Shown: positions 1-10,257, numbered from the stretch's first letter. The stretch is DNA of 64,000 nt from Paracoccus stylophorae (GCF_028553765.1 NZ_CP067134.1:2151001-2215000); one strand, 5' to 3'. The notes: generated by a model from the sequence alone, not told the origin. Made by a program: numbers and translations.

Positions 1-200
1 ACCGGTTTGCATCGCCCGGCCGCTTGAAATCCGCCTCGCGCGACATCACATCTGCCTCAATCGTGGGAAAAACGTGCCGGATTGGCGAAATAGCACTTGA
101 TGCGGGACGCAATCCACCAAATCTTAACTGCATCGTGACAGTCTGGGCAGGTGGGCCGCTAGATATGCCCATACCGCCAGCCGACTGACAGGAGACGACC

Positions 201-2525
201 GTGCCAAGTTTCTCGACCTCTCTGGAACAGGCCATTCACCAGGCGCTTGCGCTGGCGAACGAACATCGACACGAGCTTGCGACGCTGGAACATCTGTTGC
301 TGGCGCTGACCGAGGAACCGGATGCGGTTCGCGTGATGCGCGCCTGCAATGTCGATCTGGACGAATTGCGCAAGCTGCTGGTCGAATTCATCGAAGACGA
401 TCTTTCGACGCTGATCACCGATGTCGAAGGGTCCGAGGCGGTGCCGACCGCCGCCTTTCAGCGCGTGATCCAGCGCGCCGCGATCCATGTCCAAAGCTCG
501 GGCCGGCAAGAGGTCACGGGCGCGAACGTGCTGGTCGCGATCTTTGCCGAACGGGAATCGAACGCCGCGTTCTTCCTGCAGGAACTGGACATGACCCGTT
601 ACGACGCGGTCAACTTCATCGCGCATGGCGTGGCCAAGAACCCCTCCTTCAGCGAAAGCCGCAAGGTCGTGGGATCGGACGAACCCGCCGAGGCCCGGCA
701 GGCCGAGACCGCGCAGGAACCGAAAGAGGAAACGGCGCTGTCGAAATTCTGCGTCGATCTGAACGCCAAGTCGAAAAAGGGCGAGGTCGATCCGCTGATC
801 GGCCGCGAGGGCGAGGTCGAGCGCTGCATCCAGGTGCTGTGCCGCCGGCGCAAGAACAACCCGCTGCTGGTGGGCGATCCGGGCGTCGGCAAGACCGCCA
901 TCGCCGAAGGTCTGGCCAAGAAGATCGTCGAGGGCCAGACCCCCGACGTGCTGTCGGGCGCCACGATCTTTTCGCTGGACATGGGCGCGCTGCTGGCCGG
1001 CACCCGCTATCGCGGCGATTTCGAAGAGCGGCTGAAAGCCGTCGTCAAGGAACTGGAAAACCACGACGACGCGATCCTGTTCATCGACGAGATCCATACC
1101 GTCATCGGCGCCGGCGCGACCTCGGGCGGGGCGATGGATGCCAGCAACCTGCTGAAACCGGCCCTGGCCGGCGGCAAGCTGCGTTGCATGGGGTCCACGA
1201 CCTACAAGGAATACCGCCAGCATTTCGAAAAGGACCGCGCGCTGAGCCGGCGGTTCCAGAAGATCGACGTGAACGAGCCGACCGTCTCGGACGCGGTGAA
1301 GATCCTGATGGGGCTGAAGCCGCATTTCGAAAAGCACCACGAATTGCGCTATACCAATGACGCGATCAAGTCGGCGGTCGAACTGGCCAGCCGCTATATC
1401 AACGACCGCAAGCTGCCCGACAGCGCCATCGACGTCATCGACGAGGCCGGCGCGGCCCAGCATCTGGTCGCGGAAAGCAAGCGGCGCAAGACGATCAGCC
1501 CGAAAGAGATCGAGAATGTCGTGGCCAAGATCGCCCGGATTCCGCCCAAGAACGTCAGCAAGGACGATGCCGAGGTTCTGCGCGATCTGGAAGTCTCGCT
1601 GAAGCGCGTGGTCTTTGGTCAGGATGCCGCCATCTCGGCGCTGTCCTCGGCCATCAAGCTGGCGCGGGCGGGTCTGCGCGAGCCGGAAAAGCCCATCGGC
1701 AACTATCTGTTCGCCGGCCCCACCGGCGTCGGCAAGACCGAGGTCGCCAAGCAGCTGGCCACCACCCTTGGGGTCGAGCTGCTGCGTTTCGACATGTCGG
1801 AATACATGGAGAAACATGCCGTCAGCCGCCTGATCGGCGCGCCGCCGGGCTATGTCGGCTTCGATCAGGGCGGGCTTCTGACCGACGGGGTGGACCAGCA
1901 TCCGCATTGCGTGCTGCTGCTGGACGAGATCGAGAAGGCGCATCCCGATGTCTTCAACATCCTGTTGCAGGTGATGGATCACGGCAAGCTGACCGACCAT
2001 AACGGACGGCAGGTGGATTTCCGCAACGTGATCCTGATCATGACCTCGAACGCGGGGGCCTCGGACATGCAGAAGGCCGCGATCGGCTTTGGCCGCGACC
2101 GCCGCGAGGGCGAGGATACGGCCGCGATCGAGCGGACCTTCACGCCCGAGTTCCGCAACCGTCTGGACGCGATCATCAGCTTTGCGCCGCTGTCGCGCGA
2201 GGTGGTGGTGCATGTGGTCGAAAAGTTCGTCCTGCAACTGGAAGCGCAGTTGATGGACCGCAACGTCCATATCGAACTGACCCCCGAAGCCGCGGACTGG
2301 CTGGCCGAAAAGGGTTACGACGACCAGATGGGCGCCCGCCCGCTTGGCCGCGTGATCCAGGAAAACATCAAGAAGCCGCTGGCCGAAGAGCTGTTGTTCG
2401 GCCGCCTGATCAAGGGTGGCGTGGTGCGCGTGAAGATCGAAGACGACAAGCCCGCCTTCGACATCACCGGCCCCGACGCGCCCCGCATCGGCAAGTCCAG
2501 AACGCCGCTGCTGACCGCCGAATAA
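201..2525 (+). CDS. clpA: ATP-dependent Clp protease ATP-binding subunit ClpA
   Basis: Unfoldase of the ClpAP protease: it unfolds tagged substrates in the cytoplasm and feeds them to ClpP. The 774 residues match the family length. The N-terminal Clp-N repeats fill about the first 150 residues. AAA-1 has Walker A GDPGVGKT at 225-232 and a Walker B with D296-E297. AAA-2 has Walker A GPTGVGKT at 506-513 followed by [10 protein letters not shown]. An IGF loop (AAIGFGR) for ClpP docking is present, and there is no ClpB-type middle coiled coil. The GTG start is chosen because AGGAGA lies just upstream. It appears to be a single-gene unit ending in a strong terminator. No clpS is seen in the 200 bases before it, where I find no convincing promoter or other gene. 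Confidence 0.97.
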   Translation: MPSFSTSLEQAIHQALALANEHRHELATLEHLLLALTEEPDAVRVMRACNVDLDELRKLLVEFIEDDLSTLITDVEGSEAVPTAAFQRVIQRAAIHVQSSGRQEVTGANVLVAIFAERESNAAFFLQELDMTRYDAVNFIAHGVAKNPSFSESRKVVGSDEPAEARQAETAQEPKEETALSKFCVDLNAKSKKGEVDPLIGREGEVERCIQVLCRRRKNNPLLVGDPGVGKTAIAEGLAKKIVEGQTPDVLSGATIFSLDMGALLAGTRYRGDFEERLKAVVKELENHDDAILFIDEIHTVIGAGATSGGAMDASNLLKPALAGGKLRCMGSTTYKEYRQHFEKDRALSRRFQKIDVNEPTVSDAVKILMGLKPHFEKHHELRYTNDAIKSAVELASRYINDRKLPDSAIDVIDEAGAAQHLVAESKRRKTISPKEIENVVAKIARIPPKNVSKDDAEVLRDLEVSLKRVVFGQDAAISALSSAIKLARAGLREPEKPIGNYLFAGPTGVGKTEVAKQLATTLGVELLRFDMSEYMEKHAVSRLIGAPPGYVGFDQGGLLTDGVDQHPHCVLLLDEIEKAHPDVFNILLQVMDHGKLTDHNGRQVDFRNVILIMTSNAGASDMQKAAIGFGRDRREGEDTAAIERTFTPEFRNRLDAIISFAPLSREVVVHVVEKFVLQLEAQLMDRNVHIELTPEAADWLAEKGYDDQMGARPLGRVIQENIKKPLAEELLFGRLIKGGVVRVKIEDDKPAFDITGPDAPRIGKSRTPLLTAE

Positions 2526-2550
2526 CACGGACTGGCAGACAAGGCATCGA

Positions 2551-2582
2551 CCCCGCCGCGACCCGTTCGCGGCGGGGTTTTT
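2551..2582 (+). terminator. Rho-independent terminator of clpA
   Basis: An 11-bp perfect GC-rich stem (CCCCGCCGCGA with its complement) and a short loop are followed by five T residues, 25 bases after the clpA stop. The convergent aminotransferase gene begins its 3' end 80 bases further on. Confidence 0.9.
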
Positions 2583-2662
2583 CATGTGCCGCTTAGGCCA
2601 CGGGTGGCAGTTGTGCACATGGTCGCGGCGGCGCGAGGGCATGCGCCGCTGCGCTTGCCGAG

Positions 2663-3328
2663 TCAGTGTTCCCCGGCCTGCATCGACCGGTCGCGGCGCA
2701 GCCGGGCGGGGATCAGCCCGCGCAGCGCGTTGCCGCAAAACAGCTCGCCCCGCTCCAGATCGCCCGGCGTCAGCACCGCCTCCTCGGCCCGGCCCGAGGC
2801 CAGCAGCGATGCGCGCAGGACGCCCGGCAGCACCCCGCATGACAGCGCCGGCGTCAGCAGGCGGTCGCCCCGGCGCAGGAACAGGCTGGTGATCGTGCCC
2901 TCGCAGATGTCACCGCGTTCGTTCATCAGGATCGCCTCGTCACAATCCGCCGGCAACGCCGCCCGTGCCGCGTCATAGATGGGCCGGTGCGAGGTCTTGA
3001 TCGCCAGCCACGGATCGGAACTGTCCAGACGCAGCGGCGAGACGACGACGTTCCAATGCGCCGGGTTCGCAGGCAGCTTTGCGTGGGTCAGGGCCACCCG
3101 CCCCGCCCGGTCGACCGTCAGCCGCGCCCGCCGCACGTCCGCGTCGCGCGGCAACTGCGCCAGCGCGCGGGCCACCGCATCCTCATCGAGGTCATATCCG
3201 ACCGCCGCGCAATCGCGCCGCAGCCGCGCCAGATGCAGCGGCCAAAGCGCGATGCGCCCGTGTGTGGCGCGCATCGTCTCGATCACCGTCAGATCGTCGG
3301 GGACAGGTTCAGGAATGCGGCCTTGCAC
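2663..3328 (-). CDS. aminotransferase class IV family protein (PabC-like)
   Basis: PLP fold-type IV protein of about 221 residues, likely acting as aminodeoxychorismate lyase, which converts 4-amino-4-deoxychorismate to p-aminobenzoate for folate synthesis. The inference rests on its position directly behind pabB and on family features: an ETMR start region, a K-x-S-x-R-x-x-Y stretch with the candidate PLP lysine (IKTSHRPIY), NERGDICEGTITSLF, and a C-terminal LPGVLRASLL block. I chose a GTG start at 3328 because GGAGGA lies 7 nt before it; an ATG at 3343 precedes that ribosome site and is a poorer choice. The gene overlaps the end of pabB by about 40 bases, so translation is probably coupled. 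A branched-chain or D-amino-acid aminotransferase role is less likely. Confidence 0.85.
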   Translation of the reverse strand: MQGRIPEPVPDDLTVIETMRATHGRIALWPLHLARLRRDCAAVGYDLDEDAVARALAQLPRDADVRRARLTVDRAGRVALTHAKLPANPAHWNVVVSPLRLDSSDPWLAIKTSHRPIYDAARAALPADCDEAILMNERGDICEGTITSLFLRRGDRLLTPALSCGVLPGVLRASLLASGRAEEAVLTPGDLERGELFCGNALRGLIPARLRRDRSMQAGEH

Positions 3329-4416
3329 AACGCTTCCTCCCATTCCGATCCGCTGCGGCTGTCATGGGTGATGCCGCCGCCGACCCCCAGATGCAGCGTG
3401 CCCGGATCGCTCAGCACGGGTGAGCGGATGGCGACGCTGAACCGCATCGGCCCGGCCGGGTCGACCCACCCGATGGCCCCGCAATAGACGCCCCGCGCCG
3501 CGCCCTCAAGCTCCGCGATGATCTGCATCGAGCGGATCTTGGGCGCGCCGGTGATCGAGCCGCAGGGAAACAGCGCGCGCAGGATATCGGCTAGCCCCAC
3601 CCCGTCGGCCAGCCGGCCCTCTACGGTCGAGGTCATCTGGTGCAGCGTCGCATAGGGTTCGATGTGAAACAGGCTGGGCACCCGCACGCTGCCCGGCACG
3701 CAGACCCGGCTGATGTCGTTGCGCAGCAGATCGACGATCATCAGGTTCTCGGCCCGGTCCTTTTCGGACGCGGCCAGCGCCGCCGCCGCCGCCGCGTCCT
3801 CGGCCGGGCTGCGCCCGCGCGCGGCCGTGCCCTTCATCGGCCGGGTGCGAATCCGGCGGGCGGGATCAACGGCGAAGAACAGTTCCGGGCTGCGCGACAG
3901 GATCGGCGGCCCGCCCAGATCGACAAACGCCCCCTCGCCCACCTTCTGACGCGCGGCCAGCGCGGCATACACGGCCAGCGGATCGCCCGACACGCGCGCC
4001 GTCATCGGAAAGGTCAGGTTGATCTGATAGGTGTCGCCCGCCTCGATATGGCGGTGGATCGCGGCGATGGCCGTGTCATAGCGCGCGCGGTCCCACAGCG
4101 GTTCGGGGGCCGAGATCGACACGGGCGACGCGCCGGGCAGGCCGGGCGCCGCGCGCGGGGCATCGAACACGCCCATCAGGATCAGCGGCACCCGGCGGTC
4201 GGGCGGCATCAGCGGCGCCAGCCGGGGGATCAGCGCATAGCCCAGCTCGTAGGCGAGATAGCCGGCCAGCCAGCAGCCGCGCGCCCGCGCCGCCTCGATC
4301 GCGGCCAGTGCCGGGCCGACGCCCGCCGCCGTATCGGCGCGGATCAGGGTCAGGGGGTCGGCAAACAAGGTGCCGCCGGGCAGCGGTCCGCGGTCGAACA
4401 GGACCCGCCCGCTCAC
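3289..4416 (-). CDS. pabB: aminodeoxychorismate synthase component I
   Basis: Chorismate-utilizing enzyme of 375 residues that makes 4-amino-4-deoxychorismate from chorismate and ammonia supplied by a glutaminase (not seen here). The catalytic domain shows the RPMKGTAARG lysine motif, DLLRNDISRVC, HQMTSTVEGRL and FPCGSITGAPKIRSM, all diagnostic of the anthranilate synthase/PabB family. The lysine in the MKGT position favours PabB over TrpE or isochorismate synthases. The GTG start overlaps the mfd stop in a GTGA junction, and the aminotransferase IV gene follows with overlap, making an mfd-pabB-pabC-like transcription unit. Confidence 0.93.
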   Translation of the reverse strand: MSGRVLFDRGPLPGGTLFADPLTLIRADTAAGVGPALAAIEAARARGCWLAGYLAYELGYALIPRLAPLMPPDRRVPLILMGVFDAPRAAPGLPGASPVSISAPEPLWDRARYDTAIAAIHRHIEAGDTYQINLTFPMTARVSGDPLAVYAALAARQKVGEGAFVDLGGPPILSRSPELFFAVDPARRIRTRPMKGTAARGRSPAEDAAAAAALAASEKDRAENLMIVDLLRNDISRVCVPGSVRVPSLFHIEPYATLHQMTSTVEGRLADGVGLADILRALFPCGSITGAPKIRSMQIIAELEGAARGVYCGAIGWVDPAGPMRFSVAIRSPVLSDPGTLHLGVGGGITHDSRSGSEWEEALCKAAFLNLSPTI

Positions 4417-7400
4417 GCCGCGGCCTTCGCCTTTGCCGCCAGATCGCGCGCGATGGCGAATGCGCCCTTGATACGGTCGGCATCGGTGGCCCAGTCGCGG
4501 CGCACCACGATCCTGTTGTCGGTGACCTTGGCCATGCCGTTCTGATCGGTCAGGAATTCGACCAGCCCGGCCGGGTTGGGGAATTTGTCCTGATGGAACT
4601 GGACCGTCGCGCCCTTGGGTCCGGCATCAAGCCGGGCGATGTTGGCGCGCTTGGCCATCGCCTTGATGCGGATCACGCGCAGCAGCGTGTTCACCTCGCG
4701 CGGCAGCGGCCCGAACCGGTCGATCAGCTCGGCGGCGAAACCCTCCAGCTCGACCTTGGTGGTCAGCTCGGCCAGCCGCCGGTAAAGCCCAAGCCGCACG
4801 TCCAGATCGGGGATGAAGCTTTCGGGGATCGTGACCGGCACGCCCAGATTCAGCTGCGGCGCCCATTCATCCTCGGGGGTGCCCTCGATCTCGCCCGATT
4901 TCAGCTTGGCGATGGTTTCCTCCAGCATCTGCTGATACAACTCGAAGCCGACTTCGCGGATATGGCCGGATTGTTCCTCGCCCAGAAGATTGCCCGCGCC
5001 GCGCAGATCCAGATCCTGCGAGGCCAGGTTGAAGCCCGCGCCCAGCCCGTCGATCGAGCCCAGGAATTTCAGCCGCCGCATCGCCTGCGGGGTCAGCGGC
5101 TGACGCGGTTTCGTGGTCAGATAGCAATAGGCGCGGGTCTTGGACCGCCCCACCCGGCCGCGGATCTGATACAGCTGCGACAGGCCGAACATGTCGGCGC
5201 GCCAGACGATCATGGTGTTCGCGGTCGGAATATCCAGCCCCGATTCCACGATGGTCGTGGCCAGCAGAACGTCGTGGCTGCCGTCGTAGAACCCGTTCAT
5301 GCGCGTGTCCAGATCGCCGGCGGCAAGCTGGCCGTGGGCGACGATATAGCTGATCTCGGGCACGTTTTCGGTCAGCCAGTGTTCGATGTCGGGCAGGTCC
5401 GACAGGCGCGGCACCACGAAGAAGCTTTGTCCGCCGCGATATTTCTCGCGCAGCAGCGCCTCGCGGATGGTCACGCTGTCGAATTCGCTGACATAGGTGC
5501 GGATCGCCAGCCGGTCCACCGGCGGCGTGCCGATCACCGACAGGTCGCGCACGCCCGTCAGCGACAGTTGCAGCGTGCGCGGGATCGGCGTGGCGGTCAG
5601 GGTGAGCACGTGGATATCGCTGCACAACTGTTTCAGCCGTTCCTTGTGGGCGACGCCGAAATGCTGTTCCTCGTCGATGACCAGCAGGCCCAGATGCTTG
5701 AACCGCACGCTTTTGGCCAGCACCGCATGGGTGCCGACGACGATATCGACGCTGCCATCGGCCAGCCCTTCGCGGGTCTTCGCCGCGTCCTTCGTGCCGA
5801 CAAAGCGCGACAGCGGGCGCACGGTGATCGCGGTGCCGCGGAACCGTTCGGCGAAGGTGCGGAAATGCTGGCGCGCCAGCAGCGTGGTCGGCGCGATGAC
5901 CGCCACCTGCATCCCCTGCGAGGCGGCGATGAAGGCCGCGCGCATCGCCACCTCGGTCTTGCCGAAACCGACGTCGCCCACGATCAGCCGGTCCATCGGC
6001 CGGCCCGCCGCCAGATCCTCGGTCACGTCCTCGATGGCGGCCATCTGGTCGTCGGTCTCGCTGTAGGGAAAGCGGGCCGAGAATGCCTGCCAGTCATGTT
6101 CCTCGGGCTCCAGCACCGGGGCGGGCCGCAGCAGGCGTTCCGCGGCCACGCGCATCAGCCGGTCGGCGATCAGCTTGATGCGTTCCTTCAGCCGCGCCTT
6201 GCGGGCCTGCCACGCGCCGCCGCCCAGACGGTCCAGCAGACCCTCTTCATGGCCATAGCGCGACAGCAATTCGATATTCTCGACCGGCAGGAACAGCCGG
6301 TCGCCGCCCGCATATTCCAGCGCCACGCAATCATGCGGCACCCCGGCGGCGGTGATCGTCTCCAACCCGGTATAGCGTCCGATGCCGTGTTCGACATGCA
6401 CCACCAGATCGCCTTGCGTCAGGCTGGTCGTGTCCTGCAAGAAGTTCTCGGCCCGGCGCCGTTTCCTGGCGCCGCGGATCAGCCGGTCGCCCAGAACGTC
6501 CTGTTCCGAGATGACCGCGATGGACCCAAGCGCGCGCCCGTCGGCCACGAACCCCTCATCCAGCGGCCAGACCGCCAGTCCGACCGCGCCCGCCGTGTCG
6601 GGCAGGCCGCGCAGATCGGCGATCGGGGCGATGCCGGTCAGCCCCTCATCGGCCAGCAGACCCGACAGCCGGTCGCGCGCGCCGTCCGAAAAACAGGCCA
6701 GGATCACGCGGTGATCGCGCGACAGCGCCTTCACATGATCGGCCAAGGCCTTGAACAGGTTGAGCTGTTCGGCCTGCCGTTCCGGCGCGAAATTGCGCCC
6801 CGGCCGGCCGCCCGCGTCCAGAACGCCCGGCCCCGGCGGCCGCGCCAGAACCGACAGGCGCAACACCCGATGCGCGGCCAGCCATGTCGTCCATTCGGCC
6901 TCGGTCGGGAACATCTGGTCGGGCGGCACGGGCTTGTAGACCGTATCGGCGCGGCCCTTGGCGGCCAGCGCCGCACGACGCGCCTCGAACTGTTCGCGGA
7001 TCATCTCGCGCCGGGCGTCGATCACCTGTCCGACATGATCGTCCAGCACGACCGAGGCGCCGGGAAGATAGTCGAACAGGCTTTCCATGCGGTCGTGGAA
7101 CCACGGCAGCCAGTGTTCGGTGCCGGCCATCTTGCGGCCTGCGCTGACGCCCTCATACAGCGGATCGTTGGTGCCGCCGCCATACTCGGCGCGGTAATTC
7201 TGCCGAAAGCGGGTGATCGCCGCCTCGTCCAGGATCACCTCGGACATGGGCGCGATCTCGATCCGGGACAGTTTTTCGGTGGTGCGTTGGGTTTCCGGAT
7301 CGAAGCGCCGCGCGCCGTCCAGAACATCGCCGAACAGATCCAGCCGCACCGGCCCCAGATCGCCGGGCGGATAAATGTCGATGATGCCACCCCGGATCGC

Positions 7401-7859
7401 ATAATCGCCCGGTTCGGTCACGGTGGGCGATTGCACGAACCCCATGCGGATCAGGAAATCGCGCAGCGCCGCATCGTCGATCCGGTCGCCCACGCGGGCG
7501 GCAAAGCTGGCCCCCGCCACCAGATCGCGCGCGGGCACACGCTGCAACACCGCGTTCAGCGTGGTCAGCAGGACGAACGGCCCCCTGATCGCGCCCTGCG
7601 CCAGGCCGGCCAGCGTCGCCATCCGCGCCGCCTGGATGTCGGGCGAGGGCGAGACGCGGTCATAGGGCGTCGTGTCCCAGGCCGGGAAATCCAGCACCGG
7701 CAGGCCGGGCGCAAGAAAGTCCAGCGCGGCGCGCATCGCGGCCATGCGCCGGTCGTCGCGGGCGATATGGACGACCGGCTGGCCGCGTTCGGCCTCGCGC
7801 GCGATCAGCGCCGCGTCATAGCCTTCGGGGGCGCCGGAAAGGATCAACTGTTCGGACAT
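4413..7859 (-). CDS. mfd: transcription-repair coupling factor Mfd
   Basis: Removes RNA polymerase stalled at DNA lesions and recruits UvrA. At 1148 residues it equals the E. coli protein in length. In order: a UvrB-like N-terminal module, the RNA polymerase interaction domain around residues 470-540 (HVEHGIGRYTGLE), then a RecG-like translocase. The translocase has Walker A GDVGFGKTEVAMRA near 627, the DEEQHFG box near 725 and TATPIPRTLQLSLTGVRD, and the TRCF C-terminal domain follows. ATG start; no cotranscribed gene is seen upstream. The pabB gene follows with a GTGA overlap. Confidence 0.98.
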   Translation of the reverse strand: MSEQLILSGAPEGYDAALIAREAERGQPVVHIARDDRRMAAMRAALDFLAPGLPVLDFPAWDTTPYDRVSPSPDIQAARMATLAGLAQGAIRGPFVLLTTLNAVLQRVPARDLVAGASFAARVGDRIDDAALRDFLIRMGFVQSPTVTEPGDYAIRGGIIDIYPPGDLGPVRLDLFGDVLDGARRFDPETQRTTEKLSRIEIAPMSEVILDEAAITRFRQNYRAEYGGGTNDPLYEGVSAGRKMAGTEHWLPWFHDRMESLFDYLPGASVVLDDHVGQVIDARREMIREQFEARRAALAAKGRADTVYKPVPPDQMFPTEAEWTTWLAAHRVLRLSVLARPPGPGVLDAGGRPGRNFAPERQAEQLNLFKALADHVKALSRDHRVILACFSDGARDRLSGLLADEGLTGIAPIADLRGLPDTAGAVGLAVWPLDEGFVADGRALGSIAVISEQDVLGDRLIRGARKRRRAENFLQDTTSLTQGDLVVHVEHGIGRYTGLETITAAGVPHDCVALEYAGGDRLFLPVENIELLSRYGHEEGLLDRLGGGAWQARKARLKERIKLIADRLMRVAAERLLRPAPVLEPEEHDWQAFSARFPYSETDDQMAAIEDVTEDLAAGRPMDRLIVGDVGFGKTEVAMRAAFIAASQGMQVAVIAPTTLLARQHFRTFAERFRGTAITVRPLSRFVGTKDAAKTREGLADGSVDIVVGTHAVLAKSVRFKHLGLLVIDEEQHFGVAHKERLKQLCSDIHVLTLTATPIPRTLQLSLTGVRDLSVIGTPPVDRLAIRTYVSEFDSVTIREALLREKYRGGQSFFVVPRLSDLPDIEHWLTENVPEISYIVAHGQLAAGDLDTRMNGFYDGSHDVLLATTIVESGLDIPTANTMIVWRADMFGLSQLYQIRGRVGRSKTRAYCYLTTKPRQPLTPQAMRRLKFLGSIDGLGAGFNLASQDLDLRGAGNLLGEEQSGHIREVGFELYQQMLEETIAKLKSGEIEGTPEDEWAPQLNLGVPVTIPESFIPDLDVRLGLYRRLAELTTKVELEGFAAELIDRFGPLPREVNTLLRVIRIKAMAKRANIARLDAGPKGATVQFHQDKFPNPAGLVEFLTDQNGMAKVTDNRIVVRRDWATDADRIKGAFAIARDLAAKAKAAA

Positions 7860-7897
7860 TCCGGGTCAGGTAAAGCGCCGCGCGGCGGTGTCAAGTG

Positions 7898-8470
7898 TCA
7901 CAGCCCGTTGGGATGCATCAGTTCCCACAGCATCCCCCACAGCGCCGTCAGCGCCACGGCCACCACCGACAGCGCGGTGACAAGGCGGCGGTGGCGGATC
8001 ATCAGCCGCACCGTCTCGGCACCCACCCCCTCGACCGGGCGTTCGCCCTCTTGCCCGGCTGCCAGCAGCGGGACCAGCCGGCGGGCCAGCCGCACGCGCA
8101 TCCAGAACAGGATCAGGAACGGCACCAGCAACAGGGTCAGCGCCTGCGCCATCTCAAGCCCATAGCGAAAGCCGAAGATGGCAAGCGAGGTCAGAAAGAA
8201 CGCCGACACCGCCAGGAACACCACCCCCTCGTGCCGCCCCAACTGCCAGCGCGGCAGCACCAGCGACAGCCAGTCCAGCAGACTGACGACGGCGGCGCTT
8301 TCCGTCTCGCCTGCCCGTTGGGCATGACGCGCGCGGGTCACGATCTCGGTCGGAACGCCCAGCACATTGCGGCCGGTGGCGGACCACATGCCGATCACGA
8401 CCAGCCAGAACCAGATCGTCCCGAAGGAACGGCTGTCGAGGAAGCTGATCAATCCGTCGAATTGCGGCAC
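7898..8470 (-). CDS. conserved Rhodobacterales membrane protein
   Basis: 190-residue protein with about four hydrophobic segments: near 18-30, near 85-108 merging with 110-128, and near 160-180. The N-terminal part (SRSFGTIWFWLVVIGMWS) and the following GVP-x-x-x-V-x-R-A-R stretch resemble a family sometimes labelled component of SufBCD complex in Rhodobacterales genomes. I see nothing in the sequence that supports an Fe-S role. It lies between the divergently read mfd start and hemB, 38 bases upstream of mfd on the same strand, and may share a transcript with mfd. Function unknown. Confidence 0.75.
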   Translation of the reverse strand: MPQFDGLISFLDSRSFGTIWFWLVVIGMWSATGRNVLGVPTEIVTRARHAQRAGETESAAVVSLLDWLSLVLPRWQLGRHEGVVFLAVSAFFLTSLAIFGFRYGLEMAQALTLLLVPFLILFWMRVRLARRLVPLLAAGQEGERPVEGVGAETVRLMIRHRRLVTALSVVAVALTALWGMLWELMHPNGL

Positions 8471-8573
8471 GCGCGCGGTTCCTTGTCCTTGCTCGCGCGT
8501 GACCTTAGAACGTTGTCACGCCAAGGGAAAGCAGATGCCTGCCCCGCCCCGCAGCCGCGAAAGGATGCCGCCA

Positions 8574-9569
8574 ATGGCCAGCCCGATCATCGCCCCCTTC
8601 CCCGCCACGCGCCTGCGCCGGCTGCGCCGCACCGCCAGCCTGCGCGCCATGGTGGCCGAGGTGAACCTGACGCCCGCCAACCTGATCTGGCCGATCTTCG
8701 TGACCGAGGTGGCCGGCGCCGAGGGCGAGATCGCCTCGATGCCGGGGGTCGAGCGGCTGACGCTGGACGGGGCGCGGCGCGCGGCGGAACGGGCCGCGCG
8801 GCTGGATATTCCGGCGATCTGCATCTTTCCTCATTCCGATCAATCGCTTAAGACGGAAACCTGCGAACGCGCGTGGGACCCTGACAATATCGGCAACCGC
8901 GCCATCCGCGCCGTTAAGGAAACGGTGCCCGATCTGGCGGTGATGACCGATATCGCGCTGGACCCCTATAACGCCAACGGCCATGACGGGATCGTGGTGG
9001 ACGGCGAAATCCTGAACGACGAGACGGTCGAGGCGCTGGTGCGCATGGCGCTGGCCCAGGCCGAGGCGGGTGCCGACATCCTTGGCCCAAGCGACATGAT
9101 GGACGGCCGCATCGGCGCGCTGCGCGGCGCGATGGAGGCGGCGGGCCACAAACATGTCGCGATCCTGTCCTATGCCGCGAAATTCGCCAGCGCCTTCTAT
9201 GGCCCGTTCCGCGATGCGGTGGGTGCCTCGGGCCGGCTGGTGGGCGACAAGAAGACCTATCAGGTCAACCCTGCCAATCGCGGCGAGGCGTTGCGCTGCG
9301 TCGCCCGCGACCTGGCCGAGGGCGCCGACATGGTCATGGTAAAGCCGGGCCTGCCCTATTTGGATATCTGCCGGGCGGTAAAGGACGAATTCGGCGCACC
9401 GACCTTTGCCTATCAGGTCAGCGGCGAATACGCGATGCTGGAGGGCGCGATCCGCAACGGCTGGCTGTCGCGCGAGGCGATGGCGGAAAGCCTCGTCTCG
9501 TTCCGCCGGGCGGGCTGCGACGGGGTGCTCAGCTATTTTGCGCCCATGGTTGCCGAAATGCTGGCATGA
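8574..9569 (+). CDS. hemB: delta-aminolevulinic acid dehydratase (porphobilinogen synthase)
   Basis: Condenses two 5-aminolevulinate molecules to porphobilinogen in tetrapyrrole synthesis. I take the ATG at 8574 (331 residues) because AAGGA sits 8 nt upstream and homologues begin near APFPATRLRRLRR; an ATG at 8535 would add 13 residues. The two active-site lysines are K203 in SYAAKFASAFYG and K257 in MVMVKPGLPY. In the metal-binding stretch, DIALDPYNANGHDG carries aspartates in place of the cysteines of zinc-dependent enzymes, so this is the non-zinc type usual in alphaproteobacteria. It appears monocistronic. Confidence 0.97.
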   Translation: MASPIIAPFPATRLRRLRRTASLRAMVAEVNLTPANLIWPIFVTEVAGAEGEIASMPGVERLTLDGARRAAERAARLDIPAICIFPHSDQSLKTETCERAWDPDNIGNRAIRAVKETVPDLAVMTDIALDPYNANGHDGIVVDGEILNDETVEALVRMALAQAEAGADILGPSDMMDGRIGALRGAMEAAGHKHVAILSYAAKFASAFYGPFRDAVGASGRLVGDKKTYQVNPANRGEALRCVARDLAEGADMVMVKPGLPYLDICRAVKDEFGAPTFAYQVSGEYAMLEGAIRNGWLSREAMAESLVSFRRAGCDGVLSYFAPMVAEMLA

Positions 9570-9639
9570 GAGGGCGGCCTCGCGTATCGTCAGCCCAAGC
9601 GGGCCGCAAGTGTCCTGCACAATGAGGCGAGGCGACAAA

Positions 9640-10257
9640 ATGAACAAATCCAACATGATGAGCCGCCGTGGAATACTGGCCGGCGGCGGCGCGGCGCTGG
9701 TTCTGGCGGGGTGCAGCAACGCGGTCGGCGGCAATGCCGCGGCGCAGCTGGACGCGCGGGTGGACCAGACGCATCAATATCTTCTTCAGACCTATCCCAA
9801 TGCCGCCCCCCTGGTGCAGAACGCCAAGGGCGTGCTGTACATGCCGCTGATGACCGAGGCTGCGTTGGGCGTCGGCGGCTCCTATGGCCAGGGGGCTTTG
9901 CGCATCGGCGGGGCGACGGTCGATTACTATTCCGCGACCCAGGCCTCGGTCGGCTTTCAGGCCGGCGCGCAGCAATATGCGCATGTGCTGATCTTCCAGA
10001 CCGATCAGGCGCTGGCCGCGTTCCGCGGCGCGACCGGATGGGTCGCGGGGGCGGATGCGTTCTACGCGATCCCCGCCGGCGGGATGAGCTTGGGCGCCGA
10101 CACCATCACCGCCCAGTATCCGGTCGTCGCGATGATCTTCGGCCAGTCCGGGCTGATGGCCGGCGCGGCGATCGAGGGCACCAAATACACGCGCATCATC
10201 CCGTCGGGCCTGATCGATTTCGGCAGCCTCGGCCTGCCCAGCATGCAGCGCGGCTGA
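9640..10257 (+). CDS. YSC84/SYLF-domain lipoprotein
   Basis: 205-residue exported protein. The N-terminus MSRRGILAGGGAALVLAGC combines a twin-arginine-like S-R-R-G start with a lipobox (VLAGC), so it is predicted to be lipidated at that cysteine. The rest matches the Ysc84 actin-binding/SYLF type of lipid-binding domain common in proteobacterial lipoproteins (AKGVLYMPLMTEAALGVGGSYGQGAL, GWVAGADAFYAIPAGGMSLGAD). The ATG at 9640 has a GAGGCGA ribosome site, and an in-frame ATG 18 bases upstream is possible. The biological role is unknown. No partner gene is apparent. Confidence 0.85.
   Translation: MNKSNMMSRRGILAGGGAALVLAGCSNAVGGNAAAQLDARVDQTHQYLLQTYPNAAPLVQNAKGVLYMPLMTEAALGVGGSYGQGALRIGGATVDYYSATQASVGFQAGAQQYAHVLIFQTDQALAAFRGATGWVAGADAFYAIPAGGMSLGADTITAQYPVVAMIFGQSGLMAGAAIEGTKYTRIIPSGLIDFGSLGLPSMQRG

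Noticed and set aside
1..200. Heat-shock promoter before clpA (CTTGAAA at 23)
   Set aside because: No acceptable -10 partner at a fitting distance; too weak to report as a feature.
159..2840. Long open frame of nearly 900 codons antisense to clpA
   Set aside because: High-GC third-position bias produces long antisense frames; its translation is low-complexity and the opposite strand encodes a full ClpA with all motifs. The same holds for the long plus-strand frames opposite mfd, zwf and terminase.
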